NCBI GenBank assembly: GCA_038496445.1
Contig: JALMLS010000194.1
Span: 149,813-213,812 of the forward strand
From: Trichosphaerium sp. ATCC 40318
Taxonomy: Eukaryota; Discosea; Flabellinia; Trichosidae
Direction: 5' to 3'
DNA length: 64,000 nucleotides
A program made the translations under genes and the position numbers. Below the pieces are notes generated by a model. The model saw only the letters and a list, made by a program, of their open reading frames with translations, was not told the origin of the DNA and did not search any database. This document shows, piece by piece, positions 23,411 through 34,800 of the stretch (its first letter is position 1; every line of letters starts with the position of its first letter).

Positions 23411-23669
23411 AAAAAAAGAACACAAAAAAAAAAGATTGCCAAAAAAGAACAAAAATTGGGAAACTTAGAGATGTAGAGATAGCGTAAATAAAATGTACAT
23501 AACACAAACTCTCAGTATCTCGGTTTTTTTTGCGTTTGAAACAATTGCTTTTTTTGCGACATTTTTGAAATGAAAAGACTTTTTGGAGTTGCGGACAAAA
23601 TACATTTGTCTAGTTTTCGCTCTATTGCATGGGTTTATCTCCACGGAGGTGATTTACAGCGGTTTAGCC

Positions 23670-25785
23670 ATGGAACCAAAAGAAATAGAGCCTTTGCAGT
23701 CTTCTGACCGGGAAATTGCCCTAGAGGCAAAGGTCACTTCGCTAGAAGCAGAGGTAGCTGCTTTAACGGAAAAGCTGCGAGTTGCGAATAAAAAGCTCGC
23801 AGGTCAGGCTAACGAGCAGTCGGTATCGAATGCCGGCGAAGAGAGGTACTATTGCGCTATACAGCTAATTAACTCACGAGAAACTTAACGTTTTTACAAA
23901 AGTGTACCAACCGTTGCCCTGGAACAGACCAAAGGACCTGGCCCATTGGACACAGCAGCACCGGTGAAAAAAAGGAAATTGAAGCGAAGATCCAGGTAAT
24001 TTAATTTTTCCTGATTGAAAATCCGGTTAATTGCATTCCGTTGTAATTAATTAACTTGCCGGTATAGCAAAAAAAAGAATCGTCGTCTTCTAGCTAGCAC
24101 ACAAAGTGCTGACGAGGGTGTCCAGTATGATCCTGCTCTGACACTTCCCCTTGACTACCCATTCGAGAGTATAGTAAACTGGAGACACATTGGAGGATTT
24201 GTTGTTTCAGGAGGGTACGTCCTTGATTCAACGAACGCTATCGCCGCGTCAACAAAACGTCATACTTTTTTACGTACTACAACAAAGCGTCATAAGGCTA
24301 ATGCTATACGCTATATAGGGACAAGCCAATTTCTGTTCGACAGTGCAAGGTACGATGAGAGCCAACAAACTCGGAGTTTTTCGTGCTTTTTTTTTTGACC
24401 ACGTGATATAGATTTACAGATCTGCTACGCCAGCGACAGGTACAACAGAAGACATTGATTATCTTCTCAAAAAATTACATGTAAATACACTGGTACGTAC
24501 TGCACTATATTGGGAAAAACGAATCATGTTGCTTATTGACAACGTAGTTGGACCTTCGTGCTGACTCTGAGATGATTGAAAACGAAAAGGCATCTGCATT
24601 GAAGCAAAGCGACGAGGCTTGCGCTATGGTACTATCCTTTTTTCGACTTTGTGGTGAGCATTGTAATGACTCGACATGTAGATTGTTCGTCAGCCTATCT
24701 ATGGAAAACAGTTTATGATAAAGGGTGTACGTTGGATTTAATTGTTAATTAAATTGATTGCACATATAGGTATTGGGTGGTGCATCATTAGGTGCAAAAA
24801 TGTGAGTGAATAACTTGCAACAGGCCTGTCTTTGTTTCGAATTTTAAAAGCTGACACCAACCGTCTTTTCAGGTCTGCACTTGGATCGTTCCTTGCAGGT
24901 AACTACAGTGGCGCAAAACGTGCTATTGTATCACACATGAACGAGGATGGTTTAGCTGGATTGTATGTGCTATTCTTGGAGCACTGCAAATTACAACTGT
25001 TCAAGGCACGTGCTTAAATTGAAAAATTTAAAACTCTAAAAATAGTCTTTGTTACCTTTAAAATGTCGTTTTTGCTGACGGTTTCTCAGGCTCTCACTGT
25101 ATTTTTGGATCCAGCAGCGTACCCTATACATCTCTTTTGCAATGCGGGAAAAGACAGAACTGGACTTGTTGTTGCGCTAGTGCTTGTATCCATTGGCGTT
25201 GAGCAGAAAGACATTTGTCGCGATTACGCCCGTACTCAACAAGCCGACTTTTCAAAACACAAGGCATTTGAGAGGTACTTAGAAACACCGTCATCTACAC
25301 CTAATAACAATCATTCTAGCACCTTACAAAAGAATGGGTTAAAAGAGGAATTCATGGACGCTCCTTATGATGTACGCATCGGATTGGCGTTCTAGCTTTA
25401 ATGAGTGAGTGTGTAGGTTATGGAACGTACATTTCAATACTTGGACACAACGTATGGATCTCCTTTGATGTACTTGGATCGTATAGGATTCACTAGCGAT
25501 ATGAGGAATAGACTGTGCGATATTCTATTGGATGGTGTACCTAAGTATGAGCATGTCGAACCATTAGACACTAAAGATGCCTTACAAACAACGCCCGTAA
25601 ATCACGTCGTAAATTCAGGTTCGTCAATATAGACAATGTCATTATTTTGTGTTTGTGCTAAGACCCTTTGTTTAGTTGACCTGGATGACACTGAGAAACC
25701 TGCACTGAACAAAACCAAATCAGCTGTGTTACCTAACAAAAAAATCGATGCTAGTAGTAACAGCGAAAGTCTTGGTAAAGAGTGA
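23670..25785 (+). CDS. Tyrosine/dual-specificity phosphatase, PTP (Y_phosphatase3-like)
   Basis: Probably a protein or lipid phosphatase. The start at 23670 gives a coiled coil (LEAKVTSLEAEVAALTEKL), then two Lys/Arg clusters (KKRKLKRRSR; KKKNRR) that look like nuclear signals. The catalytic part has SIVNWRHIGGFVVSGG, FDSARF-type exon, EDIDYLLKKLHVNTL, LDLRADSEMIENEK, LGGASLGAKM and the CX5R loop CNAGKDRTG, with H-x-F before the Cys replaced by LF (HLFCNAGKDRTG). It ends with ERTFQYLDTTYGSPLMYLDRIGF and a low-complexity tail. The order matches bacterial and fungal Y_phosphatase3 enzymes (IGG...LDLR...CxAGKDRTG). Several small exons between 24200 and 25060 are read by inspection only. Confidence 0.82.
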
Positions 25786-25966
25786 GAAAAACAATTGTAC
25801 TGTATTATTATTCATTCATTTATTCTCATGCATCAAGAAAATAGAGGAAATTATTTCCAACAAAATAAAAAAATAAAAACCTCAATGCACGTGTCGTGTT
25901 GTTTTTTTTTAAATTACTTTATTGCATACAAAACAGTACAATAATGGATGGGGAGTTTTCTACGCA

Positions 25967-28612
25967 CTACCAGTACGTTGTGTATGGATAACAGTTTGAA
26001 AAAAGTAGTGTGAGTATAACGCCGCTAATTAAAACAAGAATAGACTGAAACGAAAACATGAATTGAGGTAATGCATTGTAAGTCATTGGCGTCAAGATTG
26101 TTGATCCAGGATCCTAAAAAAAGCCCAAAAATAAGAAAAAAAAAGATGTTTCGAACTAAGAAAAAAACACGTGCCTTTGACCACCCCAAAGTACGTTTTT
26201 GTGCATCCAACCAGTTAGCATGCTCCCGTGAGCGTTGTTCTTTTGACATTTTAGGGTTAAACCGCTTACTAGTACCAGCAGAAGCATGTGCCTCTTCAAC
26301 AGTCCATAACCCCTCTCCAACACCAGCTAGCAATGCTGTACCCACACTTAAACATGCGTCAGGATAAAATACTTAACAAGTATATCTTTACCTTGTCATT
26401 TGATGGTTCTGTGCTCTGAGTACAGGCATACCCGTCAAATCAGCCAGCTTTTGGCATAAAAAATCGTTTTGTGAAGCACCACCATCCACACGCAAGTTTG
26501 ATATAGGTAGGCTTGTGTCGGTTCGTATCACGTTTATAATTTGATTAATACTAGTACCACATTATTAAGTATAAAAATCAATACAAAAATGGTACTTACT
26601 TGTGCGCTACACCTTCTAGAAGAGCTCGGACCATATGCGCTTTAGTGGACGATGCTGTCAATCCTATGAACATACCACGTGCTCGAGGATCGAATAAAGG
26701 TACAGAACAACCAGCGAATGCATTTACAAAGCATACACCGTTAGAAGAGTCCACAGAATTCGCAAGGGCTGAAGTCTTTCATGAAAAAAAAATCAAGTTA
26801 GCTAACTCAAATGACCATGTTGATGGTTTGTTGTTTCTTTTACCTGTGCGATATCTTTTATCCCCAGTAGGTCTACTAACCATTGTATACATTCTCCAGC
26901 TGAGTTTGTGTTTCCTTCTAGAGTGAAAGTGTTCTTGCCATTAAGATGCCATGCAACGAGAGGATAAAGACTAAAAAATGGCAATGTTAGCGTAATTTTG
27001 TTCAAGCAAGAAAACTCATGACTCAAAGACCTGTGACATTGCTACATACCCATATTTAGAAGCCAAGCAACTATTACCTGTACATAAACTTACAAAAGCA
27101 CCAGTACCGATAGTACACTAGGCAAAAAGTCAGTAAGGAAGCTTAGAAAGCTTGTGAGAATTGTTTTAAATGGAATACCTTTAATGAGCCTTTATAATGA
27201 CACCCTTGACCGAACAACGATGCTTGTTGATCTGCTGCAACCGCTTATTTGATATAAGTACATAAAAGTGATATTAAGGTGTAACGTACCACGTATGGGA
27301 ATATTAGCGCCAAAAAATTCCTCGTGACATATTCCTTAAAAAAATTAGTGAATAAAACAAGGTCTGTACAACGTGTCAAGGTCACATACCATAGTCACCT
27401 GCAGATGGCTGTACTTTTGGATATATACTTAAAGGAGGTAATGGACATAACATACGGACAATACCACTCCATTCCATCTAAACACAGGTCAGGGAGATTA
27501 GCACAATTAATTAGCATATTGATTACAACAATTTTTTTCAAATCAAAAATATCTCATACCAAAAACGTGTCCCACATGCCTGTAGCTGAGACACAAGAAT
27601 AATCTGTAGCAAAAATTTTCCCTGGTTACGAAAAAAGAATCAGTAAGGTAAAGAGAGAGGTTCTTTCAATGAAAACTTAAAGAGGTTTGAGTGAGACGCA
27701 CGTTTTGTAAAATTCCACACTAGCCAAGTGTCCAAGGTCCCATATTTTAATGTACCCCTAGAAGCACAAGCACGCACTTTCTCATTTTTTCTACAAGAGG
27801 TAGTTAGCTCTCTACGCTGCAGACAATCAAAAATATTCAAAAAAAAAACGTTAACGGGAACTAAAAATACCTCCAAATAGCGCTCATCTTTACGCTCACG
27901 TGATGCGTTGTAGGCTCAAATTTAGACGCCAAGAGCATGCGCTGGCCCCCGAAGATGTTATAAATGAAGCCACTACCTGCTCTTATACCTTTTAGAAGCC
28001 AAGACGCATTAACTTCTTCGAGAGCTTCAGTGAAGCCTGAGTCTTGCCATGAAATCAAGTTTGTTAAAGGAGACCCTGTTTCGCTATCCCAAAACAAAAA
28101 ATTGTTTCTTTGCACTATAGACAAGGTGTTGGTTCAAAAAGTCGAATACTCGAGTTGTTTTTTGTGTACTGGCGTGTTTTAAAAAAATGCATTTGTTTTA
28201 CGTACCAGCGATACCCATTGCGTTAATTTCTTTACCACCAAGCCCAGCAGCAGCCAGTGTACGTTTTACAACCGAAATGACGGCATTTAGTACCTGCATG
28301 TCAGTGTTAGGGTAATTTCGCAATTTTTGGGAATGGCTCTTTTATTTCAGTACCTCTAATGGGTCTTGCTCTATATGACCACTTTCAGTGCTGTATTTAG
28401 GAATAGCTTCGCTGTTAGTTTGTAACAGACCTAGTTGTCCCTTTTTTTCCCAAATATGGGCCTTTTATTGGTGTCAGCGCGTGTATAAGGTAGCACAAGA
28501 GGTTATTGTTCTCTTCACACAAAAAAAAACGTGAAGTGAGAACGTAAAGCAGGCCAACTTGGCTCACCTTTACATTGGATGTACCACAATCAATAACCAA
28601 CACGCGTGGCAT
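25967..28612 (-). CDS. FGGY-family sugar kinase, GK5-like (putative glycerol kinase 5)
   Basis: FGGY kinases phosphorylate sugars or polyols; GK5 is annotated as a putative glycerol kinase. The start at 28612 gives the ATPase loop MPRVLVIDCGTSNVKVS. Next are VVKRTLAAAGLGGKEINAMG, NNFLFWDSETGSPLTNLISWQD, the LLASKFEPTTHHVSVKMSAI block typical of GK5 rather than GlpK, YGTLDTWLVWN, ATDYSCVSATGMWDTF, and near the C terminus MGTALLAGVGEGLW and HANWLDAQKRTLGWSK. After TLGWSK either the frame stays open to 26025 or a GC-AG intron (GCACGT...TTTTTAG) joins an exon to 25967 (ILTPMTYNALPQF, then a hydrophobic VLISGVILTLLF tail). Both give a hydrophobic tail, so membrane anchoring is likely. Divergently paired with LIPT2, 151 bp apart. 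Confidence 0.85.
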
Positions 28613-28763
28613 CTTCTACACAAGTGCGCTCCAAAAAATTGTTTGTAACGTTGTTATTCTGACCTTGTTAACCCACCAATCGCTTATTGCATGCAGCGTT
28701 GCTACAGTCCTAAATCCTCCGGCTCAGACTAAGTGGCTTAAGAAAACACACTTTTGTAGAAAA

Positions 28764-29717
28764 ATGCGAGCTTTGTACGTTAAACATCTTGATTACCACA
28801 AGGCGTATAGTACTATTCAGACACTACAACAAAAAAGGCACCGTGGTGAGGTACGTGCGTTCACTTTTGGTGTCACGACAAAACAATTACTCCATTCACG
28901 CTAAAAGATACCCAAAGGTAGGTAACTACCTAATATTGGGCGAACACACACCTGTCTACACGACTGGGCAAAGGCGTAGTACAAAGCACGTGAAAATCGA
29001 CGCAGAGTCGTTTGAAGCAAAGGTTGGCGCTCCTTTAGTGTTCACAGACAGAGGTTTGCGGACATCTTGCACAGAAAGCGAAAATAGCTCAAATCGAAAT
29101 TAGGTGGTGATGTGACATACCACGGACCAGGTATATTGATGGCATATCCAATAGTAGACCTACGAAGCATCAAAGCTAAAGTGCGCACATTCGTTGACAA
29201 GTTAGAGGATATAATGATAGACGCTGCCAAGAGCAAAGGAGTAGACGCCATTGGAAGGTAAATGAGCAGTCACACGTATGACATCCAAGGCTAAACAATC
29301 TGCAGGCAATGTGGCATGCGTGGGATCTGGGCAGGAGACAAAAAACTAGGCGCTGTAGGTATCAGCGTAAAACATGGGGTGCGTAGATTATACCGACTAC
29401 GTGCTCACCTTTACTCGTGAGGTAGTAGGACATGGTTTCGCACTAAATTGTTGTCCTGACCTGCAAGCGTTCGAGCATATCGTGGCTTGTGGATTGATAG
29501 GCAAAGTATGCGTCTAGTTGTCAAAACAACCAAAAAAATTAACAGATTTCAGGAAGTAACATCACTAGAAAAAGAATCTGGTGCGCCAGTAGGCGTATAT
29601 GACATGGCGTGCTATGTACGTCGTAGATTTGAAGCAGAATTTGGCGTTCCAGTTGAGGATGCGGAAATTAGCGATGAGAACCTGAAAACGCTCGGAGACG
29701 TTCAAAACTTGGCGTAA
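28764..29717 (+). CDS. LIPT2: Octanoyl-[ACP]:protein octanoyltransferase (lipoate synthesis)
   Basis: Moves octanoyl groups from acyl carrier protein to lipoyl domains in mitochondria, the first step of lipoate assembly. The start at 28764 gives [19 protein letters not shown]. Diagnostic blocks are [35 protein letters not shown] (substrate tunnel), [20 protein letters not shown] with the catalytic Lys and Cys region typical of LipB, and [21 protein letters not shown]. The C terminus [20 protein letters not shown] is less conserved. About six exons, all in frame. Complete. Confidence 0.95.
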
Positions 29718-29792
29718 CGTACAAGTTGAAGTGAACTTAGGTATGAATGGGTTTTTTTTTTTGCTACAGCGGCTTGTATGTACATAATTGTA

Positions 29793-30029
29793 TTAATTGT
29801 ATGTGTGCGGATACATTGCTCGGTCCCTCTTAACCAGATTCCTTTGTACAATCTTTTTACGCGATATTTTCTCTTCCCTGAAGTATACGTGCTGACGAAT
29901 GACTGGGTCGTATTTGCGAAGTTCGAGCTTGTTTTGAGTCTTTTTTGGGTTCTTCTCTGTACGGTAAAAGTAGCCAGTGCCTGCAGTGCTCACCAGCTTT
30001 ATCAAAATACGTCTGGTGCGGCCTGCCAT
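29793..30029 (-). CDS. MRPL33: Mitochondrial ribosomal protein bL33m
   Basis: Large-subunit protein of the mitochondrial ribosome. The single 78-codon frame from 30029 reads [19 protein letters not shown], then [33 protein letters not shown], matching the L33 fold (KxxxLVKLVSxAGTGxxY...KLxLxKYDPxVxxHVxFxE). There are no zinc cysteines, as usual in mitochondrial L33. The stop is at 29793; the C terminus after KISRKK is longer than in animals. It shares a 92-bp intergenic region with the divergent metallophosphoesterase, which must hold both promoters. Confidence 0.93.
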   Translation of the reverse strand: MAGRTRRILIKLVSTAGTGYFYRTEKNPKKTQNKLELRKYDPVIRQHVYFREEKISRKKIVQRNLVKRDRAMYPHTYN

Positions 30030-30121
30030 TTGAAGTTACAGCCAGTAAATTATAAGCGCTTGACTCAAAAAAGTCCATGGCGGTCTCCATAGTTTACACA
30101 ACGCTGAGGTGGCCGTCAATC

Positions 30122-31278
30122 ATGATAATAATTTCTGACCTTCATTTTGGCACGTTTGCAGTTGACGCCCAAGAACAAGTACTTAAGGCCGCTATAAAGG
30201 ATGGTCTGGTTGTCATATCAGGAGACTTGACGTACAGCGTATCTTATTCAAAGCCTCAACCGATTGTAGGTACAAATCAAAAACAAACTCATTTCTGGAA
30301 GCTCAGGCGTTCATTAAAAAGCTCAAAGACAATGGAGTTTGCATTGTACGCAATTTGCCTGAAATACATTTTTCTGTTAACAGAGCATTGTAATTTAGGT
30401 ATTGACAACTGGTAACCACGATTTCGGTGGCTCTGTCGCGGAGGCTGCTTCAAGAGTTGTAGGCTTGCGGTCTATACACACAGGCAAGTGTAAATCGCTT
30501 TACGAGTAATAGTGAAGACTAAAACATACGAAAAGGTTACTCAACCGCACGTGCTAACCTATTACAACTTTTTCAAAACAATATTTTTTGTCAAGAAGAG
30601 GTTTTAGCTTTCAACAAAGAAGAGCTTGATACCATAGTAATCGCTAGATCGTGTGTTTTCGTTGCATTAAGGTAAGTAATTTTGGAGGTGTTTTGAAGTG
30701 TAACAAGGGTGCCTTTGTTCTAGGAGCCAACACCGTAAGATGCCAAGGATAAAATCTAATCAAATTGATTGGGCTGTCAAAGAACTTAACAAGCTGGAAG
30801 ATATTAGCGAGTATACACTTCACTTTGTTACACATCACTCGCTGTGGCAAGATGCTAGTACGCATTAGAAGTATACACAGCGTGCTTACTGATTAACGTT
30901 AAAGGTGATAAACACAAGCCTCTAGGCAATCAAAAGGAGCTCGAAAATAAGTTGTTGGTACCATTTGGTTTTGCAAGCTACATCCACGGTCACAATCACA
31001 GATTCACGCTTCAGGTGCACCCTCCACGCTTGATCACATATACCCTGACTCACTTTTTAACGAAGGATACACATACGCCTAACATGAACACGAGAATCAT
31101 GCGTGTAGGCGTGCCTACAGTTAGTGAAAGAAGCAGAAGTTTCGTTCCAGGATATTTACGGTGGAAAGGCACCAGGCCAAAGTTTGTTGCTATAGAGATA
31201 TCACCAGAATCAGGAGATGAGATGGAGGATGATAAAGCAGTTGATACGGACAAAGAGATTTTAGACGTCAGCAGTTAA
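30122..31278 (+). CDS. Calcineurin-like metallophosphoesterase
   Basis: Two-metal phosphoesterase; the substrate is not predictable. The start at 30122 gives MIIISDLHFG (the D-x-H metal motif). Later exons give VVISGDLTY (GD motif), CIVLTTGNHDFGG (GNHD), RSQHRKMPRIKSNQIDW, YTLHFVTHHSLW (H motif) and SYIHGHNHRFTLQ (GHxH). It ends in an acidic tail (SGDEMEDDKAVDTDKE). All five metal-binding blocks are present, so it should be active. Resembles bacterial 3',5'-cyclic-nucleotide phosphodiesterase-like and Icc-type enzymes more than PP1/PP2A. No signal peptide or membrane segment. Confidence 0.9.
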
Positions 31279-31280
31279 AA

Positions 31281-31603
31281 GAAGGGAATAGATTATCCTT
31301 CTTAGTATGCTCAACCAACACAACAGCAATCTTGAGGTTATCTCAGAAATCTTGTATTGGATAGTTTGTAGGCGTTAAGTGAGTTGCTACATTGCGATAT
31401 TGTGACCAATAATAAAACAAGGCCTAGTTTTGGTAATGGTGATTTAATAAGTCTAACTAAAAAGGCTCCTCACGTGCTTATCAATCAGCTTTTGCATTTA
31501 TTACACGTTATTCATCGTTTCCAACAGTTTGGTACGCTACAATTACAATTGTAGCTGAAGTTGCTTTTTGATTTTTAACGAATGCAAGGACTGGAATTGT
31601 AGA
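31281..31603 (+). other. Intergenic, no gene seen
   Basis: AT-rich spacer between two genes on the same strand. No open frame or RNA structure that I can support. The right part should contain the aminotransferase promoter. Confidence 0.5.
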
Positions 31604-34056
31604 ATGATTCTACGCGTTAGCCGTTCATATCGGCGTAGATGCGCATTAGTTAGAAATAAGCGAACGCTTTCAGTTGGAAATGGTAAAAATTCCTCCGCCT
31701 TAATTTACACTCCGTACAACCAACGCAGCTACTCCACTATGATAAAGGCACTTCAAGAAAAGGATTATGTAGACATGCTTAGCGACTACGCGAAAACTTT
31801 AAAGCAGAGTCCTATACGCTCGCTGTTTCCTCTATTAAAGATCCCTGGAATGGTATTACACTTTTTTTAAAACAGAATGTGTTGTCAGGCGCATTTTCTA
31901 TTTTTTTCGCTACAACGCTATTTTACGCTGTTTTATGTATCTAAGACATTCTCGATTACATTCTAACAATCATTTTACAGATTTCTCTTGGCGCCGGTAT
32001 TCCAAGCCCAGAAGCATTCCCTATCGCTGGTATAAGCGTGAAACTTACTGGAGGTATGTCAGCCGTTGTTTCCCCGCATTTTTATTCATAATCGTGTTAG
32101 GCGAGTCAGTTGATGTCCCAGAGGATATATTAAAGTCAGGCATGACTTACACATCATCCGTACGCCTATTCATCAACTTATAGCTGAAAAAAGTAACAAA
32201 GCTTAGAAAGGTCTCCCAAAGCTCGTAGAATGGATTATACAACATCAAATCGACGTACACTACCATAGACCAGCAGAAGATTGGGATGTATGCCTTACAA
32301 ACGGTTTGTTTAGAATCCAGAAAAAAATCCACAAACTAATGCTGTCAACCTACAGGAAGCCAAGATGGTATTTCAAAAATTTTTCAAATGTTATGTAATG
32401 AAGATGATATTGTACTATGCGATAATCCAATCTATGCGTACGTGGATAACGAGAAGCGATTACATTCGCATGATTAAGTTTCCACCTATTTTTTTTATTA
32501 TTATTTTGCGATTAAGGTTTTTTTAACAATCTCTTAGAGGTGCACGTGCAGCTATGGGTATAATCAAGTGCCATGGTGTTGAAACAGATCAACATGGTCT
32601 AGTCCCAGAGGCCCTACAAAAAACACTAGAAGAGTGGCCAGACAAGGCAACCAAACCAAGAGTGCGTTTTCTTTTCTTGCTTCCAACTTTTTTTTTATCT
32701 TTTCTGTTCTCTATCGAACAACGCTTGACTAATCAATCTTATCTTAACGTTAATGGATTCTTTTAGGTTTTGTATACAGTTCCAACCGGTCAGAACCCTT
32801 CAGGAAGCACTTTGAGCCATGATAGGCGTAAACAGATTTTAAAAATTGCCTCAGATCACAACCTTATAATCCTTGAAGATGATCCGTACTGGTACGCAAG
32901 CAGCTTCATTTTCAAAACATAAGAATGAATTTAAAAGATTGTTTTTTTCTTCAAGTGTCACGTGTCATGAGTTATTAATACTTTGTTTGTATAGGTATCT
33001 TTGCCTTGGCGAGAACCCTGAGCCTATTGAGAGTCTAGCTTCAATGGACAAAGAAGGACGTGTATTGCGTTGTGATTCGTTCAGTAAAATTATCTCTCCT
33101 GGTCTTCGTCTCGGTTGGGTAACAGGCCCAAAACCCTTAGTAGCACGTATTCAATTATTGAATCAACGTACTGTTATACATGCATCAGGTAATATATTGC
33201 GATTATTTCAAAGAAAACAACACGTGCTTGCGAACTCAGCAGAGGTCAACAAACTGTTTTTTTTTTTTTGTTTTGCACTTGTTTCCCTTTTTGCTTTGTT
33301 GCTTGTTTGGTTTGTTGATGTTTTTTTTCTTTTGTTAAGGTATTAGCCAAGCTATCGTATTGTCTATATTACAGAGTTGGGGAAAAGAAGGATTTGCAAA
33401 ACACGTGAAAGAGTTACAGGCGTTGTATACAAAAAAACGCGATGCTATACTGTCGTTTTGTACCAAGTATTTGACTGGTCTAGCAACATGGCACACCCCT
33501 AGAGCTGGTATGTTTGTTTGGATTAAACTGACAGGTATCGATGATTCCGAAGATCTAATCCGTAACCACGCAGTTAAGGCTAAGGTACGCACATGACTTG
33601 ATTTTGATTCAAACATTACTTTACCTCACACGTTTTTTTTTTTCAGGTTATATTTTTATGGGGTGCTTCTTGTTCTCCTTCTGGCGAAAAATCGCCATAT
33701 GTTCGTGCAGCGTTTTCCTTGGCATCTATTGAGGTGCGATATTGTCCATTTTCTCATTTTTTTCTCTGATTTCAAAAAAAAAAATTGGAGCGACCGAGCC
33801 TTTTTTTTGTTGTGCTCAGTCGACTGAGCGTTAGCCTTTTAAGTACATGGTTAAGCGTGCAGTCTTTTTCTGTCGCTAATTCGTTATTTTACTCATCGGT
33901 AGAGCTGTTTCCTTGTTTTTCTTGGTCTACAAGAAAATTATCATAAAATTATCACAAAATTTTTTCGAGTTTTTTGGATTAGTATTAATTGTGATTTAAT
34001 AGCAAATGGAAGAAGGTATCAAGAGGCTTGCAAGTGTATTAAAAGATAGAAAGTAG
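31604..34056 (+). CDS. PLP-dependent aminotransferase, AADAT/ARO8-like
   Basis: Class I/II fold aminotransferase acting on aromatic amino acids, kynurenine or 2-aminoadipate. The start at 31604 gives an Arg/Ser-rich N terminus (MILRVSRSYRRRCALVRNKR) that fits a mitochondrial targeting peptide. Key blocks: ISLGAGIPSPEAFP, GSQDG...LCNEDDIVLCDNPIYA, VLYTVPTGQNPSGSTLS, LIILEDDPYW, and the PLP-lysine motif RCDSFSKIISPGLRLGWVTGP. It continues with GMFVWIKLTGIDDSEDLI, WGASCSPSGEKSPYVRAAFSLAS, and a last exon at 34005-34056 (QMEEGIKRLASVLKDRK). The last intron is about 270 bp, far longer than the others, and carries the introner-like element at 33792-33927. Substrate unresolved. Confidence 0.92.
33792..33927 (+). 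mobile_element. Introner-like element, copy 1 (inside last intron of the aminotransferase gene)
   Basis: 136 bp running from GACCGAGCC to CTTGGTC, so the ends form short imperfect inverted repeats (GACCGAG/GACCAAG). It contains the perfect 16-bp palindrome GCTCAGTCGACTGAGC. By eye it is about 95% identical to 35065-35202 on the other strand. It lies in the sense orientation of its host gene, inside the last intron, as does the second copy. No open frame. The flanking intron ends (GTGCGA...TTTAATAG) are ordinary. Confidence 0.6.
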
Positions 34057-34345
34057 ATAATAACAAAATAAATAATTTCATTTGAAAAAAACGTGTTTTT
34101 TTATTTGCATTCAAAAAGTTGAATACTGTTAAACTAAACAAGTCACGCCCCTATTTAAAGGTCACGTAATGTTCAGAATAATCACGGAATAAAGAGTTAT
34201 CTATGTCAGCCTTTGCTACACTTCATTTTCTTCAACTGAGAATCCTTAAAACGTTCGAGTCTTAGAAAAAGTCAGGCTGTGTTTTTCAAGATAGACAATA
34301 ACGCAGGAGTCAAATCCATCGCTAAAACGTCATTGCGGTCTTGAT

Positions 34346-34726
34346 TTAAGGTATTGTAGCACAAACCTCAGAGAATTGGGATGTGATACCAGTTAGGCAT
34401 ACGGGTGGATTCAGTGCAAGACCCACGGGGTCAGCGACTAGAAGAAAAATAAATAAATAAAAAATTAGCACTTAGTTTGCGCTACCGAGTGTTTTTCAAA
34501 GTGATAACTGACTCATCGATAGTCTGTATGTAGCCAACAAGCATATAAATCGCATGTAAATTATCACTAGCTCTACAAGTATAAGGCGTAAGAAGAAAAG
34601 GAGTTAATAAAACATACTTGCTCTATTGATTGCCTTGATTTGTAGTTTTTCTACTATCGGGTTCTTGTGCAATAGGGATGAATACTTCATGTCGGTGTAA
34701 GTGTAGTAAACAATTGGTTGAGACAT
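34346..34726 (-). CDS. Small hypothetical protein (~90 codons)
   Basis: Minus-strand exons: MSQPIVYYTYTDMKYSS...VEKLQIKAINRA from 34726, a middle exon near 34500-34570, and a last exon reading ADPVGLALNPPVCLTGITSQ then FSEVCATIP with TAA at 34346-34348. The middle exon is open in two frames (SDNLHAIYMLVGYIQTID or KLVIIYMRFICLLATYRLSM); only the second splices in phase to the last exon with canonical sites, while the first looks more protein-like. Family unknown. It begins 75 bp downstream of the WYxV-repeat gene on the same strand, so it could also be a misread tail of that transcript. Confidence 0.4.
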
Positions 34727-34800
34727 TTATGCAACCACCTTAGAAATAAAGTGAACAACCACCAAACTGTGAATTTTCCTGTTGAAAATTCCTTTCTCTC

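Noticed and set aside
29857-30090. Minus-strand 77-codon frame overlapping bL33m
   Set aside because: It is a shifted frame over the clearly recognisable L33 sequence.
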